64,000 nt of DNA from Neisseria subflava (GCF_024205745.1 NZ_CP073117.1:2046001-2110000); one strand, 5' to 3'. Counted from the stretch's first letter, positions 1 to 9,679 are shown. Notes: generated from the sequence alone by a model not told the origin. Made by a program: numbers and translations.

Positions 1-318
1 TGTTTCCGGCATCACGATGACGGCGCGGCAACCCAAATACTGCGCCGATAAAGCCACGCCCTGCGCATGGTTGCCCGCGCTGGCAGCGATCACACCGCAA
101 TCCAAGGCTTCTTTCGGCAGCTTCGCCATTTTGTTGTACGCGCCGCGGATTTTGAACGAAAACACCGGCTGCAAATCTTCACGTTTGAGCAAAACCTGAT
201 TGTTCAGACGGTCTGACAGACTACGTGCCAAATCCAAAGGCGTTTCTACGGCCACATCATAAACGGAAGCGGTCAAAATACGGGTTAGATAATCAGAAAG
301 AGGAAGGGAATGGTTCAT
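1..318 (-). CDS. ilvA: Threonine dehydratase, biosynthetic (5' part only)
   Basis: Makes 2-oxobutanoate from threonine, the first step of isoleucine synthesis, with pyridoxal phosphate as cofactor. Only the first 106 codons are in the window; the gene runs off the left edge. The reading starts at the ATG complementary to 316-318. The PLP lysine lies in [11 protein letters not shown] (about Lys56), and the phosphate-binding SAGNHAQG motif follows near residue 80. Both are typical of fold-type II threonine/serine dehydratases, and the biosynthetic form is the best fit because of the N-terminal sequence around them. The C-terminal ACT-like regulatory region cannot be checked. Confidence 0.9.
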   Translation of the reverse strand, partial: MNHSLPLSDYLTRILTASVYDVAVETPLDLARSLSDRLNNQVLLKREDLQPVFSFKIRGAYNKMAKLPKEALDCGVIAASAGNHAQGVALSAQYLGCRAVIVMPET

Positions 319-417
319 GGTATTTTAGTGTTCGGAAATAAATTGCAATTCGGTCAAATCGACCGGACGAAAAAGTTAAAACCATACCCCTGAGGCCGTC
401 TGAAGGCAAGAAAAATC

Positions 418-446
418 TTAGCAAAGCCCAAATGAGACGGTATAAT
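418..446 (+). promoter_or_regulatory. Sigma70-type promoter for the dacC-like gene
   Basis: A TATAAT box at 441-446 has TTAGCA 17 bases upstream at 418-423. The start codon lies about 80 bases downstream. An isolated AGGCCGTCTGAA uptake sequence sits just upstream at 393-404. No other gene is seen between 319 and 526. Confidence 0.6.
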
Positions 447-526
447 GTCCGCTTAATATCTATTTAATATGCCAAACTGTTTACTTTGAAAGAAACAGTG
501 TCCACTCATATTCAAATCCACACATA

Positions 527-1744
527 ATGATGAAAAAAACGCTACTTAGCTTAATTTTTGCTACTCTTATTAGTACTCCTGCCCTTGCTGCCGACCCGGT
601 TGCATCCGCACCTGCTGTACAAAGCAATGCTCAAACGCAACCGCTGCTGCACAGCATCAACAGCCCGACAACGCCGCCGGAAATTGCAGCGACTGCCTAT
701 ATCGTTACCGACCTGCACAGCAAGCAAACCTTAGCGTCCAACAATGCCGACACGCCTATCGAGCCTGCCGCATTGACGCAAATGATGACCGCCTACCTTG
801 CCTTTAAAGCACTGGAAAACGGTACGCTTGAGGCAGGCCAAATGCTGACGGTTTCCAATGCTGCATGGAAAGTCGAAGGTTCGCGCATGTTCCTCGATCC
901 CAAAGTTCCTGTCAGCGTCAGCTCCTTGATTAAGGGTACAACCATCCAATCGGCCAACGATGCCGCCATTACCCTTGCCGAAGCCATTGGCAACGGCTCT
1001 ATCGACGAATTCGTCAAACAAATGAACGAAGAAGCCAAACGTTTGGGCATGAAGCACACCCACTTCAACAATCCGACCGGCATTTCTTCTAACGGCCATG
1101 TTTCAACCGTTGGCGACCTTGCCATCTTGGCCGCCGCACTCATCAATGACTATCCGAAATATTATCCATTATTTGCAAACAAATCTTTCAAATACAATAA
1201 TATCGAGCAGCCCAACCGCAATCTCCTGCTCTATCGCGACAGCAGTATCGACGGTTTAAAAACCGGCTATAGCGAAGGCGCAGGTTACCATCTCGCCGCT
1301 TCCAGCAAACGCAACAACCGCCGTATTGTTTCCATCCTTGCCGGTGCCGAATCCACCGAAGCGCGCGCCAGTGAAAGCAGCAAACTGCTCAACTGGTCAT
1401 TGCAGGCATTTGATACGCCTAAACTTTACAACGGCGGAGAAGTGATTTCCCAAGTCAAAGTTTACAAAGGCAGCACCAAAGCCGTAGATATCGGTTTCTT
1501 GGACGATGTTTACATTACCATTCCCCACGATACCGGTAAAAACGTCAAACCTATTTTAGAAACGCTTCAGCCCGTCCTCGCCCCGATTGAAAAAGGCCAA
1601 GTATTGGGCAAGCTGAAAGTCATGAAAGACGGTAAAATCATTGCCGAAAAAGACGTCGTCGCCCTGACTGGCGTGGAAGAAGGCAGCTGGTTGCGCCGTA
1701 TGTGGGACGCGATTGTGTTGTGGTTTAAAGGTTTATTCAGTTAA
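527..1744 (+). CDS. DacC/PBP5-family D-alanyl-D-alanine carboxypeptidase homologue lacking the catalytic Ser and Lys
   Basis: 405 residues, the usual length for a PBP5-type low-mass penicillin-binding protein. A Sec signal peptide ends near ALAADP, and the C-terminal GSWLRRMWDAIVLWFKGLFS looks like the amphipathic membrane anchor of this family. Family members trim the terminal D-Ala of peptidoglycan pentapeptides with three motifs. Here SxxK reads A-L-T-Q (Ala82, Gln85; codons GCA and CAA), the second motif is SAN (from Ser142), and KTG is intact (Lys245). Without the Ser nucleophile and its Lys, acyl-enzyme chemistry should be impossible. The frame is intact and the rest is well conserved, so this may be a structural or muropeptide-binding pseudoenzyme rather than a decayed gene. 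ATG codons at 527 and 530 are both possible starts. Confidence 0.88.
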   Translation: MMKKTLLSLIFATLISTPALAADPVASAPAVQSNAQTQPLLHSINSPTTPPEIAATAYIVTDLHSKQTLASNNADTPIEPAALTQMMTAYLAFKALENGTLEAGQMLTVSNAAWKVEGSRMFLDPKVPVSVSSLIKGTTIQSANDAAITLAEAIGNGSIDEFVKQMNEEAKRLGMKHTHFNNPTGISSNGHVSTVGDLAILAAALINDYPKYYPLFANKSFKYNNIEQPNRNLLLYRDSSIDGLKTGYSEGAGYHLAASSKRNNRRIVSILAGAESTEARASESSKLLNWSLQAFDTPKLYNGGEVISQVKVYKGSTKAVDIGFLDDVYITIPHDTGKNVKPILETLQPVLAPIEKGQVLGKLKVMKDGKIIAEKDVVALTGVEEGSWLRRMWDAIVLWFKGLFS

Positions 1745-1765
1745 TCCAGTTTCCATCAAAACATA

Positions 1766-1801
1766 CAAAAGGCCGTCTGAAATATTTCAAACGGCCTTTT
1801 G
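1766..1801 (+). terminator. DUS-derived terminator after the dacC-like gene
   Basis: AAAGGCCGTCTGAAATATTT pairs with a variant right arm (TTTCAAACGGCC) followed by TTTT. The right arm differs from a perfect uptake sequence by one base (CAAAC for CAGAC). Confidence 0.8.
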
Positions 1802-1896
1802 TATATCTGTTTTATGGCTTTAATAAAAATTCCTAACAAGAAATTTATCCATTTTAATCTTAGCAGTTTCAGTGATTGCCAATATGAAACGCTTCA

Positions 1897-1939
1897 AAAA
1901 ATGCCGTCTGAAAACACAACGGTTTTCAGACGGCATTTC
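1897..1939 (-). terminator. Inverted DUS terminator of ybiT (AT-type DUS)
   Basis: AAATGCCGTCTGAAAAC and its inverted copy form a perfect stem. Unlike most copies here, this pair is the ATGCCGTCTGAA form typical of pathogenic Neisseria. On the minus strand it follows the end of ybiT. Confidence 0.75.
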
Positions 1940-1967
1940 AATATCTTAATAGCTTATCAGCATGAGC

Positions 1968-3596
1968 TTAAACTAAGCCTTTTTTCTCCAGATAGCTTTC
2001 GTAATCGCCCAAGTAGTGTTCATATCCGCCTTTGCCATCCAATTCGATGATTTGGGTAGCCAATGAAGATACAAACTGACGGTCATGCGAGACGAAAATC
2101 AGCGTGCCGTTGTATTTTTCCAGCGCCATGTTCAAAGATTCGATACTTTCCATGTCCATGTGGTTGGTCGGTTCGTCCATGACCAAGACATTGGGTTTCA
2201 ACAGCAACAGTTTGCCGTAAAGCATACGGCCTTTTTCGCCACCTGAGAGAACCTTCACTTTTTTCACGACATCGTTGCTGCCGAAGAGCAAGCGGCCCAA
2301 AGTGCCGCGGATGACTTGTTCGTCATCGCCTTCCTGACCCCATTGGCGCATCCATTCGCTCAGGTCCATATCGACGTCGAAGTCGTTTTCATGGTCTTGC
2401 GGATAGTAGCCAACACTGGCTTTTTCCGCCCATTTGATGGTGCCTTCGTCCGGCAGCAGGCCGTCTGAATATTCGGGGTTGTATGCGCCTGCCAAGAGTT
2501 TCAGCAAGGTAGATTTACCTGCGCTGTTCGGGCCGATGATGGCGAGGCGCTGGCCTGCTTCAAGGATAAAGTTCAGGTTTTTAAACAACTGGGTTTCAAA
2601 ACGTTTGGCCAGTTTTTCAACTTCCACAGCCTGACGGTGCAACTTGGCTTTTTCATCGGCTTCAAAACGGATATATGGGTTTTGACGGGTAGAAGGTTTG
2701 ACTTCGACCATCTCCGATTTGATTTTGTCTGCCTGTTTCAGACGGCTGGTTGCCTGACGGGCTTTGGATTTGTTGGCGGAGAAGCGAGCAACGAACTCTT
2801 GCAGCTCTTGCAGTTTCTCTTTGGCTTTGGCGTTGTCTTTCAGGGTGCGCTCACGCGATTGGGCGGAAGCGAGCATATAGTCGTCGTAATTGCCCGGATA
2901 GATGGTGATGGTGTTGTAGTCCAAATCCGCCATGTGTGTGCAGACTTCGTTCAAAAAGTGACGGTCGTGCGAGATAATGATCATGGTGGAGTCGTATTGG
3001 TTCAACACACCTTCCAACCAACGGATGGTATTAATGTCCAAGTTATTGGTCGGTTCGTCCAAAAGTAATACGTCTGGCTTGGAGAACAGGGCTTGCGCCA
3101 GCAATACGCGCAGTTTGAAGCCCGGGGCAACTTCTGCCATGGTCGCATTGTGCAAATCTTCGGAAATGCCCACGCCGCTCAACAATTCGGCAGCGCGTGC
3201 TTCGGCGGTGTAGCCGTCGTATTCGGCGAACTTAGCCTCCAGTTCGGCGGCTTTCATGTAGTCGTCTTCGGTGGCTTCGGGATTGGCGTAAATCGCATCA
3301 CGCTCGGTCATTGCCGCCCACATTTCGGTGTGACCCATCATCACCACGTCCAGCACGCGCATGTCTTCGTAGGCAAACTGGTCTTGGCGCAATTTACCCA
3401 AACGCACGCCGTTTTCAATCGCGACTTCGCCGGCAGTCTGTTCCAAATCGCCGCCGAGGATTTTCATGAAGGTGGATTTGCCTGAGCCGTTGGCGCCGAT
3501 CAAGCCGTAACGGTTGCCTTCGCCAAATTTGACGGATACGTTTTCAAACAGCGGCTTTGCGCCGAACTGCATGGTGATGCCGTTGGTAGAAATCAT
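1968..3596 (-). CDS. ybiT: ABC-F family ATPase, YbiT type
   Basis: 542 residues with two ABC ATPase domains on one chain and no membrane segment, as in ABC-F proteins that act on the ribosome. Walker A motifs are GANGSGKST (near residue 38) and GPNSAGKST (near 360). Signature and Walker B regions include [11 protein letters not shown] and LSGGEKGRM followed by DEPTNHMD. The opening [20 protein letters not shown] closely matches E. coli YbiT. The frame stays open further upstream, but homology starts at the ATG at 3594-3596, which has AAAGG about a dozen bases before it, so I chose that start. The precise ribosomal role of YbiT is not settled. Confidence 0.92.
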   Translation of the reverse strand: MISTNGITMQFGAKPLFENVSVKFGEGNRYGLIGANGSGKSTFMKILGGDLEQTAGEVAIENGVRLGKLRQDQFAYEDMRVLDVVMMGHTEMWAAMTERDAIYANPEATEDDYMKAAELEAKFAEYDGYTAEARAAELLSGVGISEDLHNATMAEVAPGFKLRVLLAQALFSKPDVLLLDEPTNNLDINTIRWLEGVLNQYDSTMIIISHDRHFLNEVCTHMADLDYNTITIYPGNYDDYMLASAQSRERTLKDNAKAKEKLQELQEFVARFSANKSKARQATSRLKQADKIKSEMVEVKPSTRQNPYIRFEADEKAKLHRQAVEVEKLAKRFETQLFKNLNFILEAGQRLAIIGPNSAGKSTLLKLLAGAYNPEYSDGLLPDEGTIKWAEKASVGYYPQDHENDFDVDMDLSEWMRQWGQEGDDEQVIRGTLGRLLFGSNDVVKKVKVLSGGEKGRMLYGKLLLLKPNVLVMDEPTNHMDMESIESLNMALEKYNGTLIFVSHDRQFVSSLATQIIELDGKGGYEHYLGDYESYLEKKGLV

Positions 3597-3781
3597 TATT
3601 CGTAAAACCTTTATAAATAGAATGTTATAATCGGACGCGATTGTAGCATATTTTTGCAAAGACCTCAGGATTGAGGCCATGGCAAATGCGCCCAATTTCA
3701 ATGCAAGATAAAAACAGACAACGCTTCACGCAAAAATGCGTTGTAGGCAGTATTTCAGGCCGTCTGAAACGGAGAAACGAT

Positions 3782-3976
3782 ATGGAAACGCACAAAATCT
3801 ATTACGCCGTAATTATTTTGGTATGTGCCGCCTCCATGCTGCTCAGCCCGTTTTTCTATATCCGCCGCACGCGCTCGGGCGCCGAATTGCGGCGCGCACC
3901 CAGACAGTGGAAACCCATCCTCTTCGCCAACATCATCATGATTGCGGCTTTGTTTGTTTGGTGGAAATGGTTTTAA
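3782..3976 (+). CDS. Small two-helix membrane protein, unknown
   Basis: 64 residues, preceded by a good ribosome-binding site (GGAGAAACGAT, then ATG). Two hydrophobic helices, about residues 6-24 and 46-61, flank a short basic loop rich in Arg. I do not recognise a family. The next gene begins 13 bases after the stop, so the two are probably co-transcribed. A DUS lies just upstream of the ribosome-binding site. Confidence 0.65.
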   Translation: METHKIYYAVIILVCAASMLLSPFFYIRRTRSGAELRRAPRQWKPILFANIIMIAALFVWWKWF

Positions 3977-3989
3977 GGAAAAATAAAAA

Positions 3990-4439
3990 ATGAACAAAAT
4001 TTGGATCAGCACATTACTGCTCGCTTTGACAACTGCAGTTTCCGCCGCGCCCATTTTTGAATGTACCGATTCCGCAGGCCGCAAAGTCTATACCCAAGCC
4101 GGCGGCAAAAACTGCAAAGCCAGCAATATCGGCAAACCGTCCGTATATACTTCTGCGCCTGTTTCAACACCGGCAACGCTGATTTCCCCAAGCAAAACCG
4201 AGCAAGCAGAAGAAGCTGTCGCCCCGGTCAATCCGGCTGATGTCGGCGCGGCCAAGCGTGCTTTAGATACTGCCAAGAAAAATTTGGAAGAAGGCAAAAA
4301 AGTGCGTTATGGTAATGAACGCAACTATGCCCGCTATCTCGAACGGATCAATGGTTTGGAAAAAGCCGTCCGCTCGGCTCAGGAAAACTATGACGCGGCG
4401 CAACACCAGCCCTCATCGCCTGAATCTGTTGCTTATTGA
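3990..4439 (+). CDS. Secreted Cys-motif protein (DUF4124-like N-terminus) with C-terminal coiled coil
   Basis: 149 residues with a Sec signal peptide ending near VSAAP. The mature start IFECTDSAGRKVYTQ plus a second Cys (KNCKA) resembles the DUF4124 type, a short periplasmic domain with a conserved Cys pair and a Y-T motif. Residues from about 85 to 140 are charged and helical, likely a coiled coil. Two genes at 26653-27006 and 27043-27594 have the same plan. The function is unknown. It follows the 64-residue membrane protein closely. Confidence 0.7.
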   Translation: MNKIWISTLLLALTTAVSAAPIFECTDSAGRKVYTQAGGKNCKASNIGKPSVYTSAPVSTPATLISPSKTEQAEEAVAPVNPADVGAAKRALDTAKKNLEEGKKVRYGNERNYARYLERINGLEKAVRSAQENYDAAQHQPSSPESVAY

Positions 4440-4454
4440 TTCCCCAACACCAGC

Positions 4455-4491
4455 AAGGCCGTCTGAAATTTGATGTTCAGACGGCCTTTTC
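4455..4491 (+). terminator. Inverted DUS terminator
   Basis: AAGGCCGTCTGAA and TTCAGACGGCCTT around a short loop, followed by TTTT. It ends the two-gene unit before cysT. A further single DUS lies at about 4547-4558. Confidence 0.8.
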
Positions 4492-4598
4492 ATCTTTTCA
4501 ATATAACAAAATCGTCTTTATACCAAACAAAGCATTCTTTCCAGTTTTCAGACGGCCTTGTTAAAGTAAGCGTGTATTAAATTCTGACGGTTGCCATT

Positions 4599-5435
4599 AT
4601 GTTGTTACTCAAAACACCTTCTGTATTGCCGGGTTTTAAGCTCAGCCTAGGCTTGACGGTTTTGTGCCTGTCGCTTTTGGTGGTTTTGCCGTTTGCGATG
4701 ATGGCGGCCAAAGCGGCGGAAATTGGCTGGAGCGGATTTTGGAACACGATTACCGAACCCAATGTCTTGGCGGCCGTCTGGCTGAGTTTGCGAATGTCGT
4801 TTTATGCGATGTTGACCAATATCGTGTTCGGCACGTTGGTTGCCTGGGTATTGGTGCGCTATGAATTTCCGGGCAAAGGATTGGTAAACGCTTTGGTCGA
4901 TTTGCCGTTTGCGCTGCCGACGGCGGTAACAGGCATTGCGTTGGCAACCCTGTATGCGCCCAATGGCTGGATAGGCCGTTTTTTCGAGCCTTTGGGCATC
5001 AAAATCGCCTTTACGCCCATCGGTATTTGGATTGCGCTGATTGTCGTCAGCATGCCCTTTATCGTCCGCGCCGTGCAGCCGGTATTGGAAGAGTTGTCGG
5101 GCGAATATGAAGAAGCGGCGGCGACTTTGGGCGCAAGCCGTTGGACTACGTTCCGCCGCGTCCTCTTGCCAGAAATCACACCGGCCCTATTGACCGGCGC
5201 AGGCATGATGTTTGCCCGCTCTACCGGCGAATACGGCTCGGTCATTTTTATCGCGGGCAATATTCCGATGGTATCTGAAATCCTGCCCTTGATTATTACC
5301 GGCAAACTGGAGCAATACGATGCTCAGGGCGCATCAGCCGTTGCTCTGTTTATGCTGATGATTTCGTTTGTCATCCTGTTGATTTTGAACATTATGCAAT
5401 GGACTTTGAGCTGCCGCGCCGGAGCGAAGGTTTAA
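4599..5435 (+). CDS. cysT: Sulfate/thiosulfate ABC transporter permease CysT
   Basis: 278-residue inner-membrane permease with six predicted helices. The cytoplasmic EAA loop that docks on the ATPase is EEAAATLGASRWTTFRRVLL (about residues 168-187). With CysW and CysA it imports sulfate or thiosulfate for cysteine synthesis. The paired permeases and CysA downstream fix the identity. No periplasmic sulfate-binding protein gene (sbp or cysP) is adjacent, so it must be encoded elsewhere. Confidence 0.93.
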   Translation: MLLLKTPSVLPGFKLSLGLTVLCLSLLVVLPFAMMAAKAAEIGWSGFWNTITEPNVLAAVWLSLRMSFYAMLTNIVFGTLVAWVLVRYEFPGKGLVNALVDLPFALPTAVTGIALATLYAPNGWIGRFFEPLGIKIAFTPIGIWIALIVVSMPFIVRAVQPVLEELSGEYEEAAATLGASRWTTFRRVLLPEITPALLTGAGMMFARSTGEYGSVIFIAGNIPMVSEILPLIITGKLEQYDAQGASAVALFMLMISFVILLILNIMQWTLSCRAGAKV

Positions 5436-5443
5436 CAAACAAC

Positions 5444-5484
5444 AGGCCGTCTGAAACATCAAGCAAACATTTTTCAGACGGCCT
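5444..5484. repeat. Inverted DUS pair between cysT and cysW
   Basis: AGGCCGTCTGAA and TTCAGACGGCCT flank an 17-base loop but no T-run follows. It lies inside what should be one operon, so it may cause partial termination or RNA stabilisation rather than full termination. Confidence 0.7.
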
Positions 5485-5519
5485 AAACGGATACAAGAAT
5501 AAATAGAGGCTTCACTAAC

Positions 5520-6380
5520 ATGAAAACCCATTCCACCAATCCAAACCTGAGCGAACCGCGTTGGCTGCGCGTATTGCTGACCGCTACCGCCTTGGGCTTT
5601 CTGCTGCTGATGCTGGTCGTGCCATTGGTTGCCGTATTCTACGAGGCCTTAAAAGGCGGTTGGGATTTATACCTGCAATCCTTGACCGATCCCGAGGCAT
5701 GGTCTGCCATCAAATTAACGCTGATTACCGCGCTGATTGTCGTCCCTGTCAATGCCGTATTGGGCGTGGCGATGGCGTGGCTGCTGACCCGTTTTGACTT
5801 TCGCGGCAAGCAGTTGCTGACCACTCTGCTCGATTTGCCGTTTTCCGTATCGCCCGTGGTGGCCGGTTTGATGTTCGTCTTATTGTTCGGCGCGCACACG
5901 GCATTGGGCGGCTGGCTGGAAGCGCAAGGCATACAGATTATCTTCGCCATCCCCGGCATTATTCTGGCGACGCTGTTCGTTACCTTCCCCTTTGTTGCAC
6001 GCGAAATTATTCCTTTAATGCAGGCGCAGGGCGACAGCGAAGAACAGGCCGCCTTGATACTCGGCGCCAGCGGCTGGCAGATGTTTTGGCGCGTTACCCT
6101 GCCCAACATCAAATGGGCGCTGCTCTACGGCATCATCCTCACCAACGCCCGCGCGATGGGAGAATTCGGCGCGGTCAGCGTAGTATCGGGACACATACGC
6201 GGCGAAACCAACACCATCCCGCTTTTGGTCGAAATCTTCTACAACGAATACAACTTCACCGGCGCATTCGCCCTCTCCGGCGTATTGGCACTTTTAGCCT
6301 TGGCCACCTTGCTGGTGCAAAACATCATCACAAAATTACAAGATAAAAAACTCGCCGCCGCTGAAAGGAACGCAGCATGA
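5520..6380 (+). CDS. cysW: Sulfate/thiosulfate ABC transporter permease CysW
   Basis: 286 residues, six predicted transmembrane helices, partner of CysT. The EAA loop reads [20 protein letters not shown] near residue 170. Its last codons overlap the cysA start by four bases (ATGA), which suggests translational coupling between permease and ATPase. Confidence 0.93.
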   Translation: MKTHSTNPNLSEPRWLRVLLTATALGFLLLMLVVPLVAVFYEALKGGWDLYLQSLTDPEAWSAIKLTLITALIVVPVNAVLGVAMAWLLTRFDFRGKQLLTTLLDLPFSVSPVVAGLMFVLLFGAHTALGGWLEAQGIQIIFAIPGIILATLFVTFPFVAREIIPLMQAQGDSEEQAALILGASGWQMFWRVTLPNIKWALLYGIILTNARAMGEFGAVSVVSGHIRGETNTIPLLVEIFYNEYNFTGAFALSGVLALLALATLLVQNIITKLQDKKLAAAERNAA

Positions 6381-7450
6381 GCATCACCATCCAAAATCTA
6401 AACAAACACTTCGGCAGTTTCCACGCGCTGAAAAACATCAACCTCAACGTCCCCACCGGCAAACTCGTTTCCCTGCTCGGCCCTTCCGGCTGCGGCAAAA
6501 CCACTCTCCTGCGCATTATTGCCGGACTGGAAAACGCCGACGGCGGCCAAATTCTCTTTGACGACCAAGACGTCACCACCAAACACGTCCGCGAGCGCAA
6601 AGTCGGTTTCGTGTTCCAACACTACGCCCTTTTCCGCCATATGAACGTGTTTGACAACGTTGCTTTCGGTTTGGCCGTATTACCCAAGTCCGAACGCCCG
6701 TCCAAAGAACAAATCCGCACCAAAGTCGAAGAATTGCTGAAACTCGTGCAGCTCTCCCACCTCGCCAAATCCTATCCGCACCAGCTCTCCGGCGGCCAAC
6801 GCCAGCGCATCGCCCTCGCCCGTGCGCTTGCGGTCGAACCGAAACTCCTGCTTTTGGACGAACCCTTCGGCGCGCTGGATGCCAAAGTGCGCAAAGAATT
6901 ACGCACTTGGTTGCGCGATATTCATCACAACTTGGGCGTAACCAGCATTTTGGTCACACACGACCAAGAAGAAGCCCTCGAAGTTTCCGACGAAATCGTC
7001 GTCATGAACCACGGTAAAATCGAACAAACCGGCAGCGCCGAAGCCATTTACCGCAAACCTGAAAACGCCTTCGTTACCGAGTTCTTAGGCGAAACCGACG
7101 CTTTTGAAGGACGCATTGAAAAAGGCATCTGGCACTACAACGGCTTCGCATGGAAATTGGACGCGCACTACAAATGGCAGGAGCAAACCGCCACCGGCTA
7201 CATCCGACCACACGAATGGCAGCTTGCCGCCGAACACGAAACCCCGATGATCCGTGCCAAAATCGAAAAAATCCACGCCGTCGGCGCATTGACGCATATT
7301 TTGGTCAAACACGACAAACAAGACGTGCATATCACGCTGGCTGGCAGCGATGCAGCGCGTTACCAAATCGCCGAAGGCAAAGAATTGAAGCTGATTCCAA
7401 AACAGGTTTATGTCTTTTCTCAAAACGAACTGATTGAATATTCGATTTGA
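6377..7450 (+). CDS. cysA: Sulfate/thiosulfate ABC transporter ATPase CysA
   Basis: 357 residues. Walker A is [10 protein letters not shown] (about residue 35), the signature is [15 protein letters not shown] (about 135), and Walker B is [12 protein letters not shown], followed by the switch His in [10 protein letters not shown]. The C-terminal third, after about residue 235, is the regulatory/TOBE-like part. It drives ATP-dependent sulfate import through CysT and CysW. The order T-W-A matches that of other proteobacteria. Confidence 0.94.
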   Translation: MSITIQNLNKHFGSFHALKNINLNVPTGKLVSLLGPSGCGKTTLLRIIAGLENADGGQILFDDQDVTTKHVRERKVGFVFQHYALFRHMNVFDNVAFGLAVLPKSERPSKEQIRTKVEELLKLVQLSHLAKSYPHQLSGGQRQRIALARALAVEPKLLLLDEPFGALDAKVRKELRTWLRDIHHNLGVTSILVTHDQEEALEVSDEIVVMNHGKIEQTGSAEAIYRKPENAFVTEFLGETDAFEGRIEKGIWHYNGFAWKLDAHYKWQEQTATGYIRPHEWQLAAEHETPMIRAKIEKIHAVGALTHILVKHDKQDVHITLAGSDAARYQIAEGKELKLIPKQVYVFSQNELIEYSI

Positions 7451-7461
7451 GACTAAATCAT

Positions 7462-7496
7462 AAGGCCGTCTGAAAATCTGCTTTCAGACGGCCTTT
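7462..7496. terminator. Inverted DUS terminator shared by cysA and ung
   Basis: AAGGCCGTCTGAAA and its inverted copy, with A-rich and T-rich flanks. It sits between convergent genes and can serve both. Confidence 0.8.
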
Positions 7497-7504
7497 CATC
7501 TTAT

Positions 7505-8164
7505 TTAAACCTGCCAATCAATCGGCTCTAAACCATGCGCCTGCAAATAAGCGTTTGCCTGCGAAAAATGTTTGCAGCCGAAAAAGCCTCGATACGCCGA
7601 CAAGGGAGAAGGATGCGGCGCGGTCAGCACCAAATGATGGCTGCGGTCGATAAACGCGCCTTTCTTCTGCGCATGGCTGCCCCACAGCATAAAGACCAAA
7701 TGCTCGCGTTCCTTATCCAATTGTCGGATGACTTCATCGGTAAACGCCTCCCAGCCAAAAGTCGCATGAGAATGCGCCGCACCGGCACGGACAGTCAATA
7801 CTGTGTTCAACAGCAATACACCCTGTTCCGCCCAATGCTGCAAATAGCCGTGTTGCGGAATCTGAAAGTCCTCAATATCCGTCGCCAACTCTTTATAAAT
7901 ATTGACCAACGACGGCGGCACCGCAATTTCAGGCTGCACGGAAAACGCCAAACCATGTGCCTGACCCGCACCGTGATACGGATCTTGCCCCAAAATCACT
8001 ACTTTTACATTTCCGAATTCAGTCGTCCGAAAGGCATTGAATACGTCGCGTTCAGGCGGATAAACGGTTATCCCCGCCTGCCTGTCATGGCGCACCTTCT
8101 CCAAAATCGTTTGAAAATACGCCTTTTCTTTTTCCGCACCAATTGCCTCGTGCCAAGTCTGCAT
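7505..8164 (-). CDS. ung: Uracil-DNA glycosylase
   Basis: 219 residues, family 1 UDG. It removes uracil from DNA to start base excision repair. The catalytic water-activating motif is [14 protein letters not shown] (Asp near residue 62), and the DNA-minor-groove motif is [14 protein letters not shown] (His near residue 186). An upstream in-frame ATG at 8179 exists, but the ATG at 8164 has GGAG eight bases before it and starts the conserved MQTWHEA region, so I chose it. Confidence 0.94.
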   Translation of the reverse strand: MQTWHEAIGAEKEKAYFQTILEKVRHDRQAGITVYPPERDVFNAFRTTEFGNVKVVILGQDPYHGAGQAHGLAFSVQPEIAVPPSLVNIYKELATDIEDFQIPQHGYLQHWAEQGVLLLNTVLTVRAGAAHSHATFGWEAFTDEVIRQLDKEREHLVFMLWGSHAQKKGAFIDRSHHLVLTAPHPSPLSAYRGFFGCKHFSQANAYLQAHGLEPIDWQV

Positions 8165-8219
8165 TGCTTGCCGCTCCATATTTGAATGGACTTATTATAA
8201 CTGAAATAATTTTCAGCCT

Positions 8220-8341
8220 GTTGTTGCTGCTTTGGACGAAGCGGCAGGCAGATGGGGCATGAAAGTCTTGCGTTACGAAATCAAAGACTTGGTTTCGCCG
8301 GTTTGAAAATCATCGACGGCAACAAGCCTAAAGCCTCATAA
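8220..8341 (+). pseudogene. Remnant of a stomatin/SPFH-family gene
   Basis: Bases 8220-8300 read VVAALDEAAGRWGMKVLRYE and then IKDLVSP, the signature of the band-7/stomatin domain. In a second frame, 8300-8341 reads GLKIIDGNKPKAS and a stop, which looks like the tail of the same type of protein. The N-terminal half and the part between the two pieces are missing, and no start codon serves them. I read this as an internal-deletion remnant of a membrane-associated SPFH gene; the assignment of the tail is inference. Confidence 0.65.
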
Positions 8342-8355
8342 TAGCGTTCTGACTC

Positions 8356-8399
8356 AGGCCGTCTGAAAACCCGATACGGCTTTTCAGACGGCCTTTTTA
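8356..8399 (+). terminator. Inverted DUS terminator before cca
   Basis: AGGCCGTCTGAAAA and TTTTCAGACGGCC flank a short loop, followed by TTTTT. It probably ended the now-deleted stomatin-like gene. Confidence 0.75.
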
Positions 8400-8416
8400 T
8401 ATCGTTCGATTTTTAT

Positions 8417-9679
8417 ATGAATACACAAACCATCAAAATCTATCTTGTCGGTGGCGCCGTCCGCGACCATCTGTTAGGCCTGCCTGTCAAGGATCGCGAC
8501 TGGGTAGTCGTCGGTGCAGATGCGCAAACCATGTTGGCTCAAGGCTATCAACCTGTCGGCAAGGATTTTCCCGTCTTTCTCCATCCGGACAGCCATGAAG
8601 AATACGCCCTCGCCCGTACCGAGCGCAAAACCGCAAAAGGCTATGCCGGATTCAGCTTTCATGCCGATAAAGACGTTACGCTGGAACAAGACCTGATGCG
8701 CCGCGACCTGACCATCAATGCCATGGCTCAAGATTCAGACGGCACGATCATCGATCCTTTTGGCGGACAACAAGACTTGGCGGCCGGCATCCTGCGCCAC
8801 GTTTCGCCTGCCTTTGCCGAAGACCCCGTGCGTATTTTGCGTATCGCCCGTTTTGCCGCGCGTTATGGTTTTCAAATTGCCGATGAAACCATGTCGCTGA
8901 TGCGGCAAATGGTAGAAAACGGCGAAGCCGATGCCTTGGTTGCCGAACGCGTCTGGCAAGAATTGGCCAAAGGCTTGATGGAGAAAAATCCGCGCCGAAT
9001 GATTGAAGTTTTGCGCGAATGCGGCGCACTCAAAGTTTTACTGCCCGAGCTTGATGCCCTGTTCGGCGTACCGCAACGCGCCGACTATCATCCCGAAATC
9101 GACAGCGGTATTCATACGCTAATGGTTATACAACGAGCTGCCGAGATGAACCTGTCCCTCGCCGAACGCTATGCCGCCTTATTGCACGACTTAGGCAAGG
9201 CAAAAACACCGGCCGATATCCTGCCGAAACACTACGGACACGACGTCAACGGCGTCGAACCCGTCCGCGAAGTCAATCAACGCCTGCGCGCGCCCAAACA
9301 CTGCGCCGAGCTTGCCGAACTTGTCTGCCGTTGGCACATCATGCTCCATCAAGTCGGGCAGTTCAAAAGCAAAACCATTTTGAATGTTTTGAAAAAAACC
9401 GACGCATTCCGCCGCCCAGAACGTTTTCAGACGGCCTTAAACGTCTGCGTGGCCGACAAACAAGGTCGTCTGAATCTTGAAAACACGCCTTATCCGCAAC
9501 GCGAACACTGGCTGGCTTTACTTGAGGCCGCCAACCAAGTAGATGCAGGTAAAATTGCCGCCGAGTGCCGCACACAAGGGAAAGCCCATTTAATTGCCGA
9601 ACAAATCGATCATGCCCGCTTAGCACAAATTAGGCCGATTCAAAAAGCGTATCAGGCTGAAAAAATAGGAGGCTATTGA
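8417..9679 (+). CDS. cca: Multifunctional CCA-adding tRNA nucleotidyltransferase
   Basis: 420 residues. It adds or repairs the 3' CCA end of tRNAs. The nucleotidyltransferase motif is LVGGAVRDHLLGL followed by the catalytic DRDW (Asp near residues 23-25). A C-terminal HD phosphohydrolase domain is marked by LLHDLGKAKTP (near residue 257), as in the multifunctional gammaproteobacterial and betaproteobacterial enzymes. An in-frame DUS is embedded near 9424. The stop codon overlaps the next ATG by one base. Confidence 0.95.
   Translation: MNTQTIKIYLVGGAVRDHLLGLPVKDRDWVVVGADAQTMLAQGYQPVGKDFPVFLHPDSHEEYALARTERKTAKGYAGFSFHADKDVTLEQDLMRRDLTINAMAQDSDGTIIDPFGGQQDLAAGILRHVSPAFAEDPVRILRIARFAARYGFQIADETMSLMRQMVENGEADALVAERVWQELAKGLMEKNPRRMIEVLRECGALKVLLPELDALFGVPQRADYHPEIDSGIHTLMVIQRAAEMNLSLAERYAALLHDLGKAKTPADILPKHYGHDVNGVEPVREVNQRLRAPKHCAELAELVCRWHIMLHQVGQFKSKTILNVLKKTDAFRRPERFQTALNVCVADKQGRLNLENTPYPQREHWLALLEAANQVDAGKIAAECRTQGKAHLIAEQIDHARLAQIRPIQKAYQAEKIGGY

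Noticed and set aside
17-199. 60-codon plus-strand frame at the left edge
   Set aside because: It lies opposite ilvA, which has clear catalytic motifs on the minus strand.
1799-2050. 83-codon plus-strand frame
   Set aside because: It spans an inverted DUS terminator and the 3' end of ybiT; no protein signal.
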